A DNA stretch of 64,000 bases from Bifidobacterium panos (GTDB taxonomy: Bacteria; Actinomycetota; Actinomycetes; Actinomycetales; Bifidobacteriaceae), in the NCBI RefSeq assembly GCF_012932445.1, contig NZ_JAAIIJ010000024.1:1-64000 (forward strand), written 5' to 3'. Below the pieces are notes generated by a model. It was given only the letters and a program-made list of their open reading frames with translations. It did no database searches and was not told the origin of the DNA. Numbering within the stretch: position 1 is the first letter of the stretch; each line of letters starts with the position of its first letter. The position numbers and the translations under genes were made by a program. Shown here piece after piece: positions 20,211 to 28,099 of the stretch.

Positions 20211-22058
20211 TTACCACATGCCGAACGGATAGCCGTTGCTGCCCGAGTTGTTGTCGTTATTGTTGTTGTTATTGCCGTTACCGTTGCTGTTGCCGTCGTT
20301 CTGCTGGCTCTTATTCGATTCGGAACGGTTGGAGCCGTTGACCTCATCTTCCTGCTTGTCGAGGGTGACGTCGAGTTCCATGGTATTGCCGTCGCGCACG
20401 ATGGTGAGCTTCGCCTTGTCACCGAGCGCGGAGGCGCGCACGAAGCCGAGCAACGAAGCGACGCTGCTGACCGCATGGTCGTTGAACGCAACGATGGTGT
20501 CTCCTGCCTTCACGCCGGCCTTGCTGGCGGGGCCGTCCGAGACAACGGAGGAGACGCTCACGCCGGCGCGGGTCACGCCGTCCGCCTCAACGGTGCTGGA
20601 CTTAATCGTGACGCCCAAGGCCACATGCTTGACGGAGCCGTTCTCCATAATCTCGTTGGCAACGCGCTTGACGAGGTTCGAGGGAATCGCGAAACCGATG
20701 CCGATCGAGCCGGAGGTGGACGACGAGCTGGACGAGCTGGACGTGGAGGCGATTGAGGAGTTGATGCCAATCACCTGGCCGGCCGCGTTGAAGGTCGGGC
20801 CGCCCGAGTTGCCGGGGTTGATGGCCGCATCGATCTGCACGGCGTTGGTGACGATGTTGTTCTGGTCGCTGTCCATCACCGTCACCGGGCGGTTGAGCGC
20901 GGAGACGATGCCGGTGGTGGCGGTGTCGTCATAACCCAGCGGATTGCCCACGGCCATGATGTTCTCGCCCACGGCCAGCGTGTCCGAATCGGCGAACTCG
21001 ACGCCCTTGAGATCCTTAGGCGGGTCGTTGAGCTTGATCACCGCAAGATCGGTGGTGGTGTCGGTGCCGACGATCTTGGCGGAATACATCTGGCCGTTGC
21101 TCAACGTCACCTGAATCTGCGTGGCGCCCGAGATGACGTGATTGTTGGTCACGATATTGCCATCACTGTCCAGAATGGCGCCGGAACCGGAAGCGACACC
21201 GCCGCTGACCTGGGCTTGGATGGAAACGACCGACTCGGAGACCTGCTTCGCGACGGCCTGCCAGTCGGGGGCTTCGCCGGATTTCGCGGTGGCGGAGCCG
21301 GAGCCGGACTGGTTTGAACTGACGCTGCTGAGCGAGCTGGTGGTCGGCACCTTGACCGCGCCGCTGGTGATGGCCATAAACCCGATGCCGAGGCACAGCG
21401 CGGCGGAGACCAGCGCGGCGACCACGGCGATGATGACGCTGCGGACGGTGGCGGAAGATGCCCTTTGGTCTTGGCGGGCGTTGGGGTTGACGTTCGGGGT
21501 GCCCGGCTGGATCGGTTGACCCGGCTGGGTGGGCTGGCTGGACTGACCCGGCTGGAACTGCTGGCCCGCGGGCTGACCGGCACCCTGCGGCGGCACCTGA
21601 CCTGCGGCATTGCCGAACTGCTGGTCGGCCTGGCCCTGCTTGGGCCTGAACGGATTGGGCACGCCGGGCATGATGTACGGGTTGCGATTTTGCGCGGGCT
21701 GATTCGGCTGGGCCTGGCCCGGCTGGGCTTGGCCCGGCTGGGTGGGCGTGGGGCCGTACGCGCCGTATTGCGGAGCCGGGCGGTATTGCGCGGTCTGCTG
21801 CTCGGGCGCGGCTTGGGTTCCGGCGGCGGGCGCGGTCGTCTCAGTCGTCTCGGTCCCGGTGTCGGCGGCCGTATCGATTACCTCGGTTGCCGCTTCGGCG
21901 GTCGTATCGCGCTGCGCGTCGCCTTCCGGCACCTGCGCGTCGCTCACCGGCGCAATCGACTCAGTGTGCTGTGCATCCTGCTCGGAGGAAACAGACTCGA
22001 CATGCTGCGTGTCTTGGGGGTTATCAGGCATATTCGGGATGTTCTGCTCTTCGGCCAT
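20211..22058 (-). CDS. htrA: HtrA/DegP-like membrane serine protease with PDZ domain
   Basis: This 615-residue protein is anchored in the membrane with the protease outside. A Pro/Gln/Gly-rich cytosolic N-terminus precedes one membrane helix (SVIIAVVAALVSAALCLGIGF). The trypsin-like domain has the catalytic triad in VTNNHVISGA (His), TTDLAVIKL (Asp) and NPGNSGGPTFN (Ser). A PDZ domain follows (SVVSDGPASKAGVKAGDTIVAFND), then an Asn/Gly-rich tail. It probably handles misfolded extracytoplasmic proteins. The ATG at 22058 is preceded by AAGGAG at ideal spacing; an upstream in-frame ATG at 22109 lacks a site. Confidence 0.93.
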   Translation of the reverse strand: MAEEQNIPNMPDNPQDTQHVESVSSEQDAQHTESIAPVSDAQVPEGDAQRDTTAEAATEVIDTAADTGTETTETTAPAAGTQAAPEQQTAQYRPAPQYGAYGPTPTQPGQAQPGQAQPNQPAQNRNPYIMPGVPNPFRPKQGQADQQFGNAAGQVPPQGAGQPAGQQFQPGQSSQPTQPGQPIQPGTPNVNPNARQDQRASSATVRSVIIAVVAALVSAALCLGIGFMAITSGAVKVPTTSSLSSVSSNQSGSGSATAKSGEAPDWQAVAKQVSESVVSIQAQVSGGVASGSGAILDSDGNIVTNNHVISGATQIQVTLSNGQMYSAKIVGTDTTTDLAVIKLNDPPKDLKGVEFADSDTLAVGENIMAVGNPLGYDDTATTGIVSALNRPVTVMDSDQNNIVTNAVQIDAAINPGNSGGPTFNAAGQVIGINSSIASTSSSSSSSSTSGSIGIGFAIPSNLVKRVANEIMENGSVKHVALGVTIKSSTVEADGVTRAGVSVSSVVSDGPASKAGVKAGDTIVAFNDHAVSSVASLLGFVRASALGDKAKLTIVRDGNTMELDVTLDKQEDEVNGSNRSESNKSQQNDGNSNGNGNNNNNNDNNSGSNGYPFGMW

Positions 22059-22334
22059 ATACGCTCCTTCAACGTAATCGGCGAACGGTCGGCTGCTGTT
22101 CATCAGCACTTCAGGTTCCGACGCGCTTTGCTATCTAACTAACTTGCCACATAAGAGTAAAGATGCCCGCTCTGGAAGTTTCCTGAATGTTCTTTGGGAA
22201 TCTGTAACGAATGCCATCACCCAATATATATTGACTTATGAAAAAACCGCGCCAGCCGCCACATACCGGGGGAAATCAGCCACCACAGCGGGGGCGCGCG
22301 GCGGAAATTCGACTGTTCGCCTAGAGTGAAGCAC

Positions 22335-23624
22335 ATGACCGATCTTCTGGAACACCCTCTGGGCGCGAGGCCGGGCAAACCCGGCGACCGCGGCGCGTTT
22401 TCGTTCGAGACCATCACCCGGCTGCCCGACGCGGCGAGCGGCTTGGGGCGAGACGGCGCGCGATATGGGCGCACCGGCATCATCCATACCCCGCACGGCG
22501 ACATTCGCACCCCCGCTTTCGTGCCGGTGGGCACCCAGGCCGCAATGAAGGGCGTGCTGCCCGAGACGATGCGCGAACTCGGCGCGCAATGCCTGCTGGC
22601 GAACGCGTTCCACCTGTTCGAGCGGCCCGGCGAGAGCGTGCTCGACGCGGGCGGCGGGCTGTCCAAGTTCATGAACTGGGACGGGCCGACGTTCACCGAT
22701 TCCGGCGGTTTTCAGGTGCTGTCGCTGGGCGCGGGGTTCAAGAAGACGCTGGCCATGGACGTGACCGGCAAGAAGTCGGACGACATCATCGCGGCCGGCA
22801 AGGAACGACTGGCTTGGGTGGACGAGGACGGCGTGACGTTCAAATCGCCGCTCAACGGCGACGAGCACCGCTTTTCCGCCGAAATCTCGATGGGCATTCA
22901 GCACAGGATCGGCGCGGACATCATGTTCGCGTTCGACGAACTGACTACGCTGATGAACACGCGCGGCTATCAGGAGGAGTCGGTTGAGCGCACGTTCCGT
23001 TGGGCGCGTCGCTGCGTGGCCGAGCACGAGCGGCTGACGGCCGAGCGGGTGGGCAAGCCGTATCAGGCGCTTTATGGCGTGGTGCAGGGCGCGAATTACG
23101 AGGACTTGCGCCGGCGCGCGGCTTCGCAGATTGCGTCGCTGGATTTCGACGGCGTGGGCATCGGCGGCGCGATCGAGAAGCGCATCATCGGCAACACTTG
23201 CGCGTGGATCTGCGACGCGATGCCGGAAAACCGCCCGCGCCATGTGCTCGGCATTGCGGCGGTGGACGACATTTTCGCCTGCGTGGAGAACGGCGGCGAC
23301 ACCTTCGACTGCGTGGCGCCGGCGCGATGCGCGCGCAATGGCGCGATTTACACGCATCGCGGGCGATACAACATCAAGCGCGCCGAAAACAAGCTCAACT
23401 TCGAGCCGCTGGAGGCCGGCTGCGGGTGCTACACCTGCACGCACTATTCGCGCGCGTATGTCGCGCATCTGCTGCGCGCCCGCGAAATCAACGGTTTCAC
23501 GTTGGCGACGATTCACAACGAGTATTTCTTCGTCCATCTGCTCGATGACATCCGCGCCTCGATCGACGGCGGTTATTTCGAGCAGTTCCGCGACGAGAGC
23601 CTGGCGCATTTCTACGGCGAGTGA
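22335..23624 (+). CDS. tgt: tRNA-guanine transglycosylase (queuine/preQ1)
   Basis: Tgt exchanges guanine at the wobble position of GUN-anticodon tRNAs for a queuosine precursor. The protein (about 429 residues) has the IRTPAFVPVGTQAAMKGV entry, the catalytic Asp context FTDSGGFQVLSLG, GGAIEKR and the C-terminal zinc cluster CGCYTCTHYSRAYVAHLL. No queuosine biosynthesis genes are in the window, so salvage is likely. Neither the ATG at 22335 nor the GTG at 22326 has a clear ribosome-binding site; I prefer the ATG. It is divergent from htrA. Confidence 0.93.
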   Translation: MTDLLEHPLGARPGKPGDRGAFSFETITRLPDAASGLGRDGARYGRTGIIHTPHGDIRTPAFVPVGTQAAMKGVLPETMRELGAQCLLANAFHLFERPGESVLDAGGGLSKFMNWDGPTFTDSGGFQVLSLGAGFKKTLAMDVTGKKSDDIIAAGKERLAWVDEDGVTFKSPLNGDEHRFSAEISMGIQHRIGADIMFAFDELTTLMNTRGYQEESVERTFRWARRCVAEHERLTAERVGKPYQALYGVVQGANYEDLRRRAASQIASLDFDGVGIGGAIEKRIIGNTCAWICDAMPENRPRHVLGIAAVDDIFACVENGGDTFDCVAPARCARNGAIYTHRGRYNIKRAENKLNFEPLEAGCGCYTCTHYSRAYVAHLLRAREINGFTLATIHNEYFFVHLLDDIRASIDGGYFEQFRDESLAHFYGE

Positions 23625-23677
23625 CGGCTGCTGCCTTCACCACCTTCATCACCCTCACCAGTCGAGGCAACTGGCAC

Positions 23678-23724
23678 AAGATTTCTCGACTACACTCACT
23701 GCGTTCACTCCGCTCGAAATGACA
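23678..23724 (+). repeat. Dispersed AAGATTTCTCGAC...CGAAATGACA element, partial copy
   Basis: This stretch carries AAGATTTCTCGAC at the left and CTCGAAATGACA at the right with CACTCCG-type repeats between, matching the right half of the element at 9321-9426. A degenerate second tail (GCTCGAAACGACAATAACC) follows at about 23738. It lies in the gap behind tgt. Confidence 0.7.
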
Positions 23725-23888
23725 GTAAACGGGGTTCGCTCGAAACGACAATAACCAAAACGCCCCCACGAAACGGCAATAACCAAAACAGACCTTCGCG
23801 GTCGGGGGCCTCTACCCAAGTCTTCTGAACGTATTTTTAAAGCATTATACTTATTTTAATTATTTTAAATGCGGAAGGAACCAGCCCC

Positions 23889-25091
23889 ATGCCCAACCCA
23901 TTCAAACCGACCGCAGGACGCATACCGCCCGTCCTCGTCGGACGCGAGGAAATCATAGACGACTTCGACTACGCCATCACAGACGGCGTGGGAAGCCCCG
24001 GAAGACTTATGTTCCTCACGGGCGCCAGAGGGGTCGGCAAAACCGTCATGCTCGACGCGCTGGGCGAACGGGCGCGGCAACACGGATGGGAAGTAGTGAA
24101 CGAAAGCGCCGACCACGGGTTCACCAAACGTCTCGCCGACGCGCTCACCGGCAAAGACACCACGCGCATAAGCGCCTACGAAATGCCCAGTCTCGGCGCG
24201 AACGGAACCCTCGGGAATATCGAACTCAGTCTCGGTCGCGTCGAACTCGAGCGCAAAGAGGAACGTTCCCTGACGCTCCGCCAGGCCGTCGGCGCGCGGT
24301 TGGACAAAATGAACGAAAACAAGCAAGGCATACTCATCACCTTGGATGAGGTGCAATCAGGGACAATGGACGAAATCAGGGCACTGTCCACAGCAGTCCA
24401 GCATTTGATTCGGGAGGGACGCAATATCGCGTTCGTGTTCGCCGGACTGCCGTCAGCCGTGAACGACGTACTGTCAGACAATGCGATAACGTTCTTGCAA
24501 CGAGCGGAACGCCACCATCTCGGCTCCGTGCCAGCCGAAAAGGTGCTTGAGGCATTCGAGGAATCGTTCGGCGGCGAGAAAAAAGCTGGAATGGAAACCC
24601 TGATTCGACTGACCAACGCCACGCACGGATACCCTTTTATGATTCAGCTGGTCGGGTATTGGGCTTGGCGCATGTCCGAAACCAACGGCCACGGCGAGCG
24701 GGTCACGGATGAGGACGCGGTTCAAGGTATAGAAAAGGCGCGGGCGAAACTCGGCGACATGGTTCACGCGCCTGCCCTGCGGGGGCTGCCGGCTCAAGCG
24801 ATCAACTATCTGCTTGCCATGTCTGTGGATGACGGTGTTTCCAATACCGGCGAGGTTGCGCGGCGCATGAATCGCTCCCCGCAGTTCGGCAACGTGTATC
24901 GCACTATGCTCATCGAAAACGATTTGATCGAACCTGTTGGATATGGCGAGGTCACGTTCAAGATGCCGTATTTGCGCGATTATTTGCGCGAACACGGCGC
25001 GTATTTGCAGATGCGGGAGAATATTAGCGAACTTGGCGGGGGCGAGGTTAGCGAGAGCAAGCCCAGCGAGGGCGAGCTTGGCGAACACTAG
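23889..25091 (+). CDS. AAA/ORC-type P-loop ATPase with C-terminal winged-helix-like region
   Basis: This 400-residue protein begins with an ORC/STAND-style entry (PPVLVGREEIIDDF) and Walker A TGARGVGKT, followed by ITLDEVQ as Walker B, and a sensor-like FVFAGLPS. After about residue 290 the sequence looks like a winged helix (NTGEVARRMNRSPQFGNVYRTML). Function is unknown; related proteins are common singletons in actinobacteria. It is not a DUF4143 protein. AAGGAA precedes the ATG. The 60 bases upstream are strikingly A+T-rich, unlike the gene. The last codons are rich in Ser/Glu/Gly repeats. Confidence 0.75.
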   Translation: MPNPFKPTAGRIPPVLVGREEIIDDFDYAITDGVGSPGRLMFLTGARGVGKTVMLDALGERARQHGWEVVNESADHGFTKRLADALTGKDTTRISAYEMPSLGANGTLGNIELSLGRVELERKEERSLTLRQAVGARLDKMNENKQGILITLDEVQSGTMDEIRALSTAVQHLIREGRNIAFVFAGLPSAVNDVLSDNAITFLQRAERHHLGSVPAEKVLEAFEESFGGEKKAGMETLIRLTNATHGYPFMIQLVGYWAWRMSETNGHGERVTDEDAVQGIEKARAKLGDMVHAPALRGLPAQAINYLLAMSVDDGVSNTGEVARRMNRSPQFGNVYRTMLIENDLIEPVGYGEVTFKMPYLRDYLREHGAYLQMRENISELGGGEVSESKPSEGELGEH

Positions 25092-25190
25092 TGCGCGATC
25101 GTTTGTTCGGCGGTTGGGCGGATGCGCGACACGCTTGGGCGTGCTGACTTGCGCCGATTGCGGAGGTGGTGCTAAGTTGGCTGTTTGTCT

Positions 25191-25276
25191 GCGAGTGTGG
25201 CGGAATGGTAGACGCGCTGTCTTCAGGTGGCAGTGAGTGTATGCTCGTGGGGGTTCAAGTCCCCCCACTCGCACCA
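25191..25276 (+). tRNA. tRNA-Leu (anticodon CAG)
   Basis: Acceptor arms GCGAGTG (25191-25197) and CACTCGC (25266-25272) pair perfectly. A D-arm, an anticodon stem with loop TTCAGGT (CAG anticodon), a long class II variable arm and the TTCAAGT T-loop are present. Discriminator A and CCA are encoded. It is followed by a strong terminator and, 0.4 kb further, by a second copy of its 3' end. Confidence 0.95.
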
Positions 25277-25285
25277 GCAATCAAA

Positions 25286-25325
25286 GGGCTGGAATCGTTG
25301 AAACTCCAACGATTCCAGCCCTTTT
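25286..25325 (+). terminator. Terminator of tRNA-Leu
   Basis: A perfect 15-bp stem (GGGCTGGAATCGTTG at 25286-25300, its complement at 25307-25321) has a 6-base loop and is followed by TTTTGCTTT. This is a typical intrinsic terminator directly behind the tRNA gene. Confidence 0.9.
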
Positions 25326-25348
25326 GCTTTGCTCAAAACAGCTCCAGT

Positions 25349-25370
25349 GGTGACAAAATGGTGACAAAAT
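25349..25370 (+). repeat. Tandem GGTGACAAAAT pair
   Basis: The 11-mer GGTGACAAAAT occurs twice in immediate succession (25349-25359 and 25360-25370), between the tRNA terminator and the duplicated tRNA end. Short A-rich direct repeats are common near integrase binding arms, which fits the relic integration site proposed here, but this is inference. Confidence 0.6.
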
Positions 25371-25640
25371 TTGGCCTATAACCCACAGACTGCTGGATCA
25401 ACCGTCCTGATGTATGAGCGATGAAATGAATGCCAAGAGCCCGCGTTGCACCTAAGGGGACTGAGTCTCCGACGGCGTGGAAGCCGACTTTCAATGCAGG
25501 CAGGCTCTTGATGTATCCAGTATATCGCTTCGCGAGCACATTGCCGTGAATGCGCCCAAACAGTAGGCGTCTCTAGGCGCGTCACCATACCTAATTCCAT
25601 GACCCGTATGGGTCGCGTCTTCCTACTGCGATCCGGCGGA
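25371..25640. other. Non-coding remnant between two tRNA-Leu 3' ends
   Basis: This segment separates the real tRNA from the second copy of its 3' end. No intact gene is visible; short open frames of 60-95 codons exist on the minus strand but lack a ribosome-binding site and resemble nothing I recognise. Its position is where an integrase gene or element end would sit if an integrative element had once used tRNA-Leu and then been largely deleted. Confidence 0.4.
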
Positions 25641-25663
25641 TTCAAGCCCCCCACTCGCACCAG
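25641..25663 (+). pseudogene. Duplicated 3' end of tRNA-Leu (att-like site)
   Basis: TTCAAG followed by CCCCCCACTCGCACCAG repeats the T-loop and acceptor end of the tRNA-Leu at 25254-25277, with one base (the T after TTCAAG) missing. Nothing else of a tRNA precedes it. Such 3'-end duplications are the hallmark of site-specific integration into a tRNA gene. A further hairpin follows, as if the terminator had also been duplicated in kind. Confidence 0.7.
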
Positions 25664-25672
25664 ATAACAGAG

Positions 25673-25710
25673 CCCCGGAACGGTTGAAAAATCAAGGTTC
25701 CGGGGTTCCT
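25673..25710 (+). terminator. Terminator-like hairpin after the tRNA-Leu remnant
   Basis: CCCCGGAAC (25673-25681) pairs with GTTCCGGGG (25697-25705), with further near-pairing of GGTTGA and TCAAGG inside, followed by TTCCTTCG. It sits where the terminator lies relative to the intact tRNA. Confidence 0.65.
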
Positions 25711-25793
25711 TCGCAATGTGCCGAGGATGGAAAATGTGCCAGAAAATATGCCATTTTCTATCAAACTTCGTTAAGAAACATTGAACACGTCGG

Positions 25794-26654
25794 CTATCGC
25801 TGCTGCCGGCGCTCTTCTAGCAGGGTCATGAACCGTTCGACCGTGGCCGGGTCCTGATGGGAGAAGAAGGCGCTGGTGGCGGTGTCCATTGCGGCAATAG
25901 CGGACATGTCCTCATCCGACAGGGCAAAATCGAAGACGTTGAAGTTCTCCGCCATGCGCTCCTTGTGCGTGGACTTGGGAATGACGATAACGCCCCTCTG
26001 AATGTGCCAGCGGAGCATGACTTGCGCGGTGGTTTTGCCATACTTCTTGCCGATTGACGCGAGGGTCTCATTGGCGAACAGGCCGTTTCGCCCCTCGCCA
26101 AACGGCGCCCACGCCTCCAAACGGATGTCATACTTATCCGCCCATTCCTTAAGCTGCGCCTGCTGATTAAAGGGATGGACCTCCATCTGGTTGACCATCG
26201 GCTTCACATCGACGAAGTTGGCAAACTCCACCATGCGGTCAGCATAATGATTGGAGATGCCGATGGCTCGGAGTTTGCCCGCACGATACAGTTCTTCCAA
26301 AGCATGCCACGCGCCGTAGGTGTCGCCGAAAGGCTGGTGCAGCAGCATCAAATCGAGATAATCCGTGCGCAACTTCTCCATGGATTCCAGCACGGATTTC
26401 TTGCACTCCTCATAACCGAAATGTTCTATCCACACTTTGGAAGTCAGGAAGATTTCCTTGCGGTCGATGCCCGATTTTTCGATAGCGGAACCGACCTGCT
26501 CCTCGTTGAAGTAGCTCTGCGCGGTGTCCAGACTGCGGTAGCCCACCTCCAGCGCGTCCAAAACGCAGCGTTCGCACTCGTCCTGCGTGACCTGATACAC
26601 GCCATAGCCGAGCTGAGGCATCTTTACACCGTTGTGTAACGTTACATATTCCAT
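25794..26654 (-). CDS. Aldo/keto reductase
   Basis: This 286-residue NADPH-dependent oxidoreductase of the AKR5-like (2,5-diketogluconate reductase) group has the complete catalytic tetrad: Asp43 and Tyr48 in LDTAQSYFN, Lys73 in LTSKVW, and His106 in LLHQPF. The C-terminal VIPKSTHKERMAEN cofactor motif is present. AAGGGAG precedes the ATG. It lies 35 bases behind a flavodoxin-like lipoprotein gene and is divergent from a MerR regulator, so the three probably form an inducible redox/carbonyl-stress response. The true substrate is unknown. Confidence 0.92.
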   Translation of the reverse strand: MEYVTLHNGVKMPQLGYGVYQVTQDECERCVLDALEVGYRSLDTAQSYFNEEQVGSAIEKSGIDRKEIFLTSKVWIEHFGYEECKKSVLESMEKLRTDYLDLMLLHQPFGDTYGAWHALEELYRAGKLRAIGISNHYADRMVEFANFVDVKPMVNQMEVHPFNQQAQLKEWADKYDIRLEAWAPFGEGRNGLFANETLASIGKKYGKTTAQVMLRWHIQRGVIVIPKSTHKERMAENFNVFDFALSDEDMSAIAAMDTATSAFFSHQDPATVERFMTLLEERRQQR

Positions 26655-26689
26655 AGTGAAAACTCCCTTTCGTAATTTCGCAATTCATA

Positions 26690-27319
26690 TCAATAGCTCA
26701 GCTGATCCAGCCAGCTGGTCACATCGCTGTCGGATGCGGACGAGCGGAATCGCTGCCCACTCTGCCAATTCCCCGTGCCCGCCATTTTGGCCAGCAACTC
26801 GCCGCTTTCGCCGATGCCCGAACTGGCGGATGTGCAGAACGGGATCACGGTTTTGCCTGTGAAATCGTTTGCCGTAACGAATTCGTTGACCGGCCACGCC
26901 GCGATGCCCCACCAAATTGGGTAGCCAATAAATACCGTGTCGTATTCGTCCCAATTGTCGACGCTCGCGGACACGAGTTTGATATCCCTTTCGGATTCAT
27001 TCTCGTGCTCTTTATTGACGCGACTTGTGCTTTTCGTCCAGTCCAGATCGTCGCTGCTGTACGCCTCCGCGGGTTCCAGCTTGAACAGCTCTCCGCTGGT
27101 CTTGTTTGCAATCACGCTGGCCACCGCTTCCGTGTTTCCGGAAGCCGAGAAATACGCAACCAGCGTTTTGCCTTTCTCGCTCGCATTCGGAGAAGTCTGA
27201 GATCCCGCCTGATTATTGGCTGTCATGTCACCCTCGTTTCCCGTCTGCTGGTTATTGCCACAGGCAGCCAAGCCGAACATGAGCAATAAACCCATAAATA
27301 GCGCGCATATTTTCTTCAT
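26690..27319 (-). CDS. Flavodoxin-like lipoprotein
   Basis: The 209-residue protein starts with a lipoprotein signal peptide ending in the lipobox LAAC (Cys20). A Gln/Asn-rich linker follows, and then a flavodoxin-type domain (LVAYFSASGNTEAVA phosphate loop; GYPIWWGIAAWPVNEF; FCTSASSGIGES). A flavodoxin fold exported to the outer membrane face is notable, since FMN must be acquired there. AAAGGAG lies 9 bases ahead of the ATG. It is the first gene of an operon with the aldo/keto reductase and is transcribed from a MerR-type promoter. Confidence 0.88.
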   Translation of the reverse strand: MKKICALFMGLLLMFGLAACGNNQQTGNEGDMTANNQAGSQTSPNASEKGKTLVAYFSASGNTEAVASVIANKTSGELFKLEPAEAYSSDDLDWTKSTSRVNKEHENESERDIKLVSASVDNWDEYDTVFIGYPIWWGIAAWPVNEFVTANDFTGKTVIPFCTSASSGIGESGELLAKMAGTGNWQSGQRFRSSASDSDVTSWLDQLSY

Positions 27320-27381
27320 CGGCGTGCACTCCTTTCGTCTTGAAACTTGCATTTTGGCTGTCGGCGCTGTTGCGCGGTACG

Positions 27382-27412
27382 ATCGTATAAGCCGGTAGTA
27401 GCTACCGGTCAA
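27382..27412 (-). promoter_or_regulatory. MerR-type promoter/operator of the flavodoxin-reductase operon
   Basis: On the minus strand a -35 box TTGACC (27407-27412) and a -10 box TACGAT (27382-27387) are separated by 19 bases, the over-long spacing characteristic of MerR-activated promoters. The palindrome CCGGTAG-TAG-CTACCGG (27392-27408) largely fills that spacer, overlapping the edge of the -35 box. A MerR-family regulator gene begins 33 bases away on the other strand. Confidence 0.8.
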
Positions 27413-27445
27413 ATGGCTTGTTGAGATGTTGCGAGGAGGATTGCC

Positions 27446-27856
27446 ATGTACTCCATGAAAGAGACCTGTCAGCTTACGAATATGACATACGAGAACCTGA
27501 AGTTCTATTGCAACGAAGGGCTTGTGCCCAATGTGAAGCGCGACAGCCGCAACTACCGCGTCTTCGATGAGTACGACATCAAATGGATTCAGGCGCTGAC
27601 CTGCCTGAAAAAGTGCGGCATGAGCATTGCCGAGATGAAGGAATACCTGGCCTTGTGCCTGCAGGGCGAGGCTTCGATCCCGCAACGAAAGCTCATTCTG
27701 GAGGCGAAGCGACAGGCTCTGCTCAAGTCCATCGACGAGCTGCGGGAGTCGGTTGCCTTCATCGACTGGAAGCAGGGCTTTTACAACGACGTTCTGTCCG
27801 GGAAAACCGCCTATTACAGCAATCTGCTGCCAGAGCATCATCCTTCGGAAAATTGA
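27446..27856 (+). CDS. MerR family transcriptional regulator
   Basis: This 136-residue regulator has an N-terminal winged helix (MYSMKETCQLTNMTYENLKFYCNEGLV, then RDSRNYRVFDEYDIKWIQ), matching the MerR HTH and wing. A long dimerisation helix follows (about residues 75-110). It lacks the cysteine pattern of metal-sensing MerR proteins and fits the small-molecule or aldehyde-responsive group (AdhR/NmlR-like). It is divergent from the flavodoxin/aldo-keto reductase operon and probably controls the palindrome between them. Confidence 0.88.
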   Translation: MYSMKETCQLTNMTYENLKFYCNEGLVPNVKRDSRNYRVFDEYDIKWIQALTCLKKCGMSIAEMKEYLALCLQGEASIPQRKLILEAKRQALLKSIDELRESVAFIDWKQGFYNDVLSGKTAYYSNLLPEHHPSEN

Positions 27857-28099
27857 TCCAATCGGCAGGAGCTTCTTTTCTCCGAACGAACGCAACGGCG
27901 CGCCCATCGCAATCGGTTCAAACTTCCTGTGTCGAAAAATGTTGCTCTGGGTGATTTAGGAAAACGCCAGCGGCGACAGAGTGGGGCGCGAGCGACGGCA
28001 CGGAGCGGGATTTCAGCACGGCTTATCGGTATACGATAGGAAGGGACAAGACCAGAAGAGGTAAGAGCGAACATACCGAATTACGAAAAGAGGGTCCCC

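Noticed and set aside
22326-22334. GTG start for tgt three codons upstream of the ATG
   Set aside because: Neither start has a good ribosome-binding site; the ATG was preferred, but the GTG cannot be excluded.
25371-25640. Intact integrase gene in the tRNA-Leu remnant
   Set aside because: No frame longer than about 95 codons and no Arg-His-Arg-Tyr integrase pattern can be read; at most a remnant.
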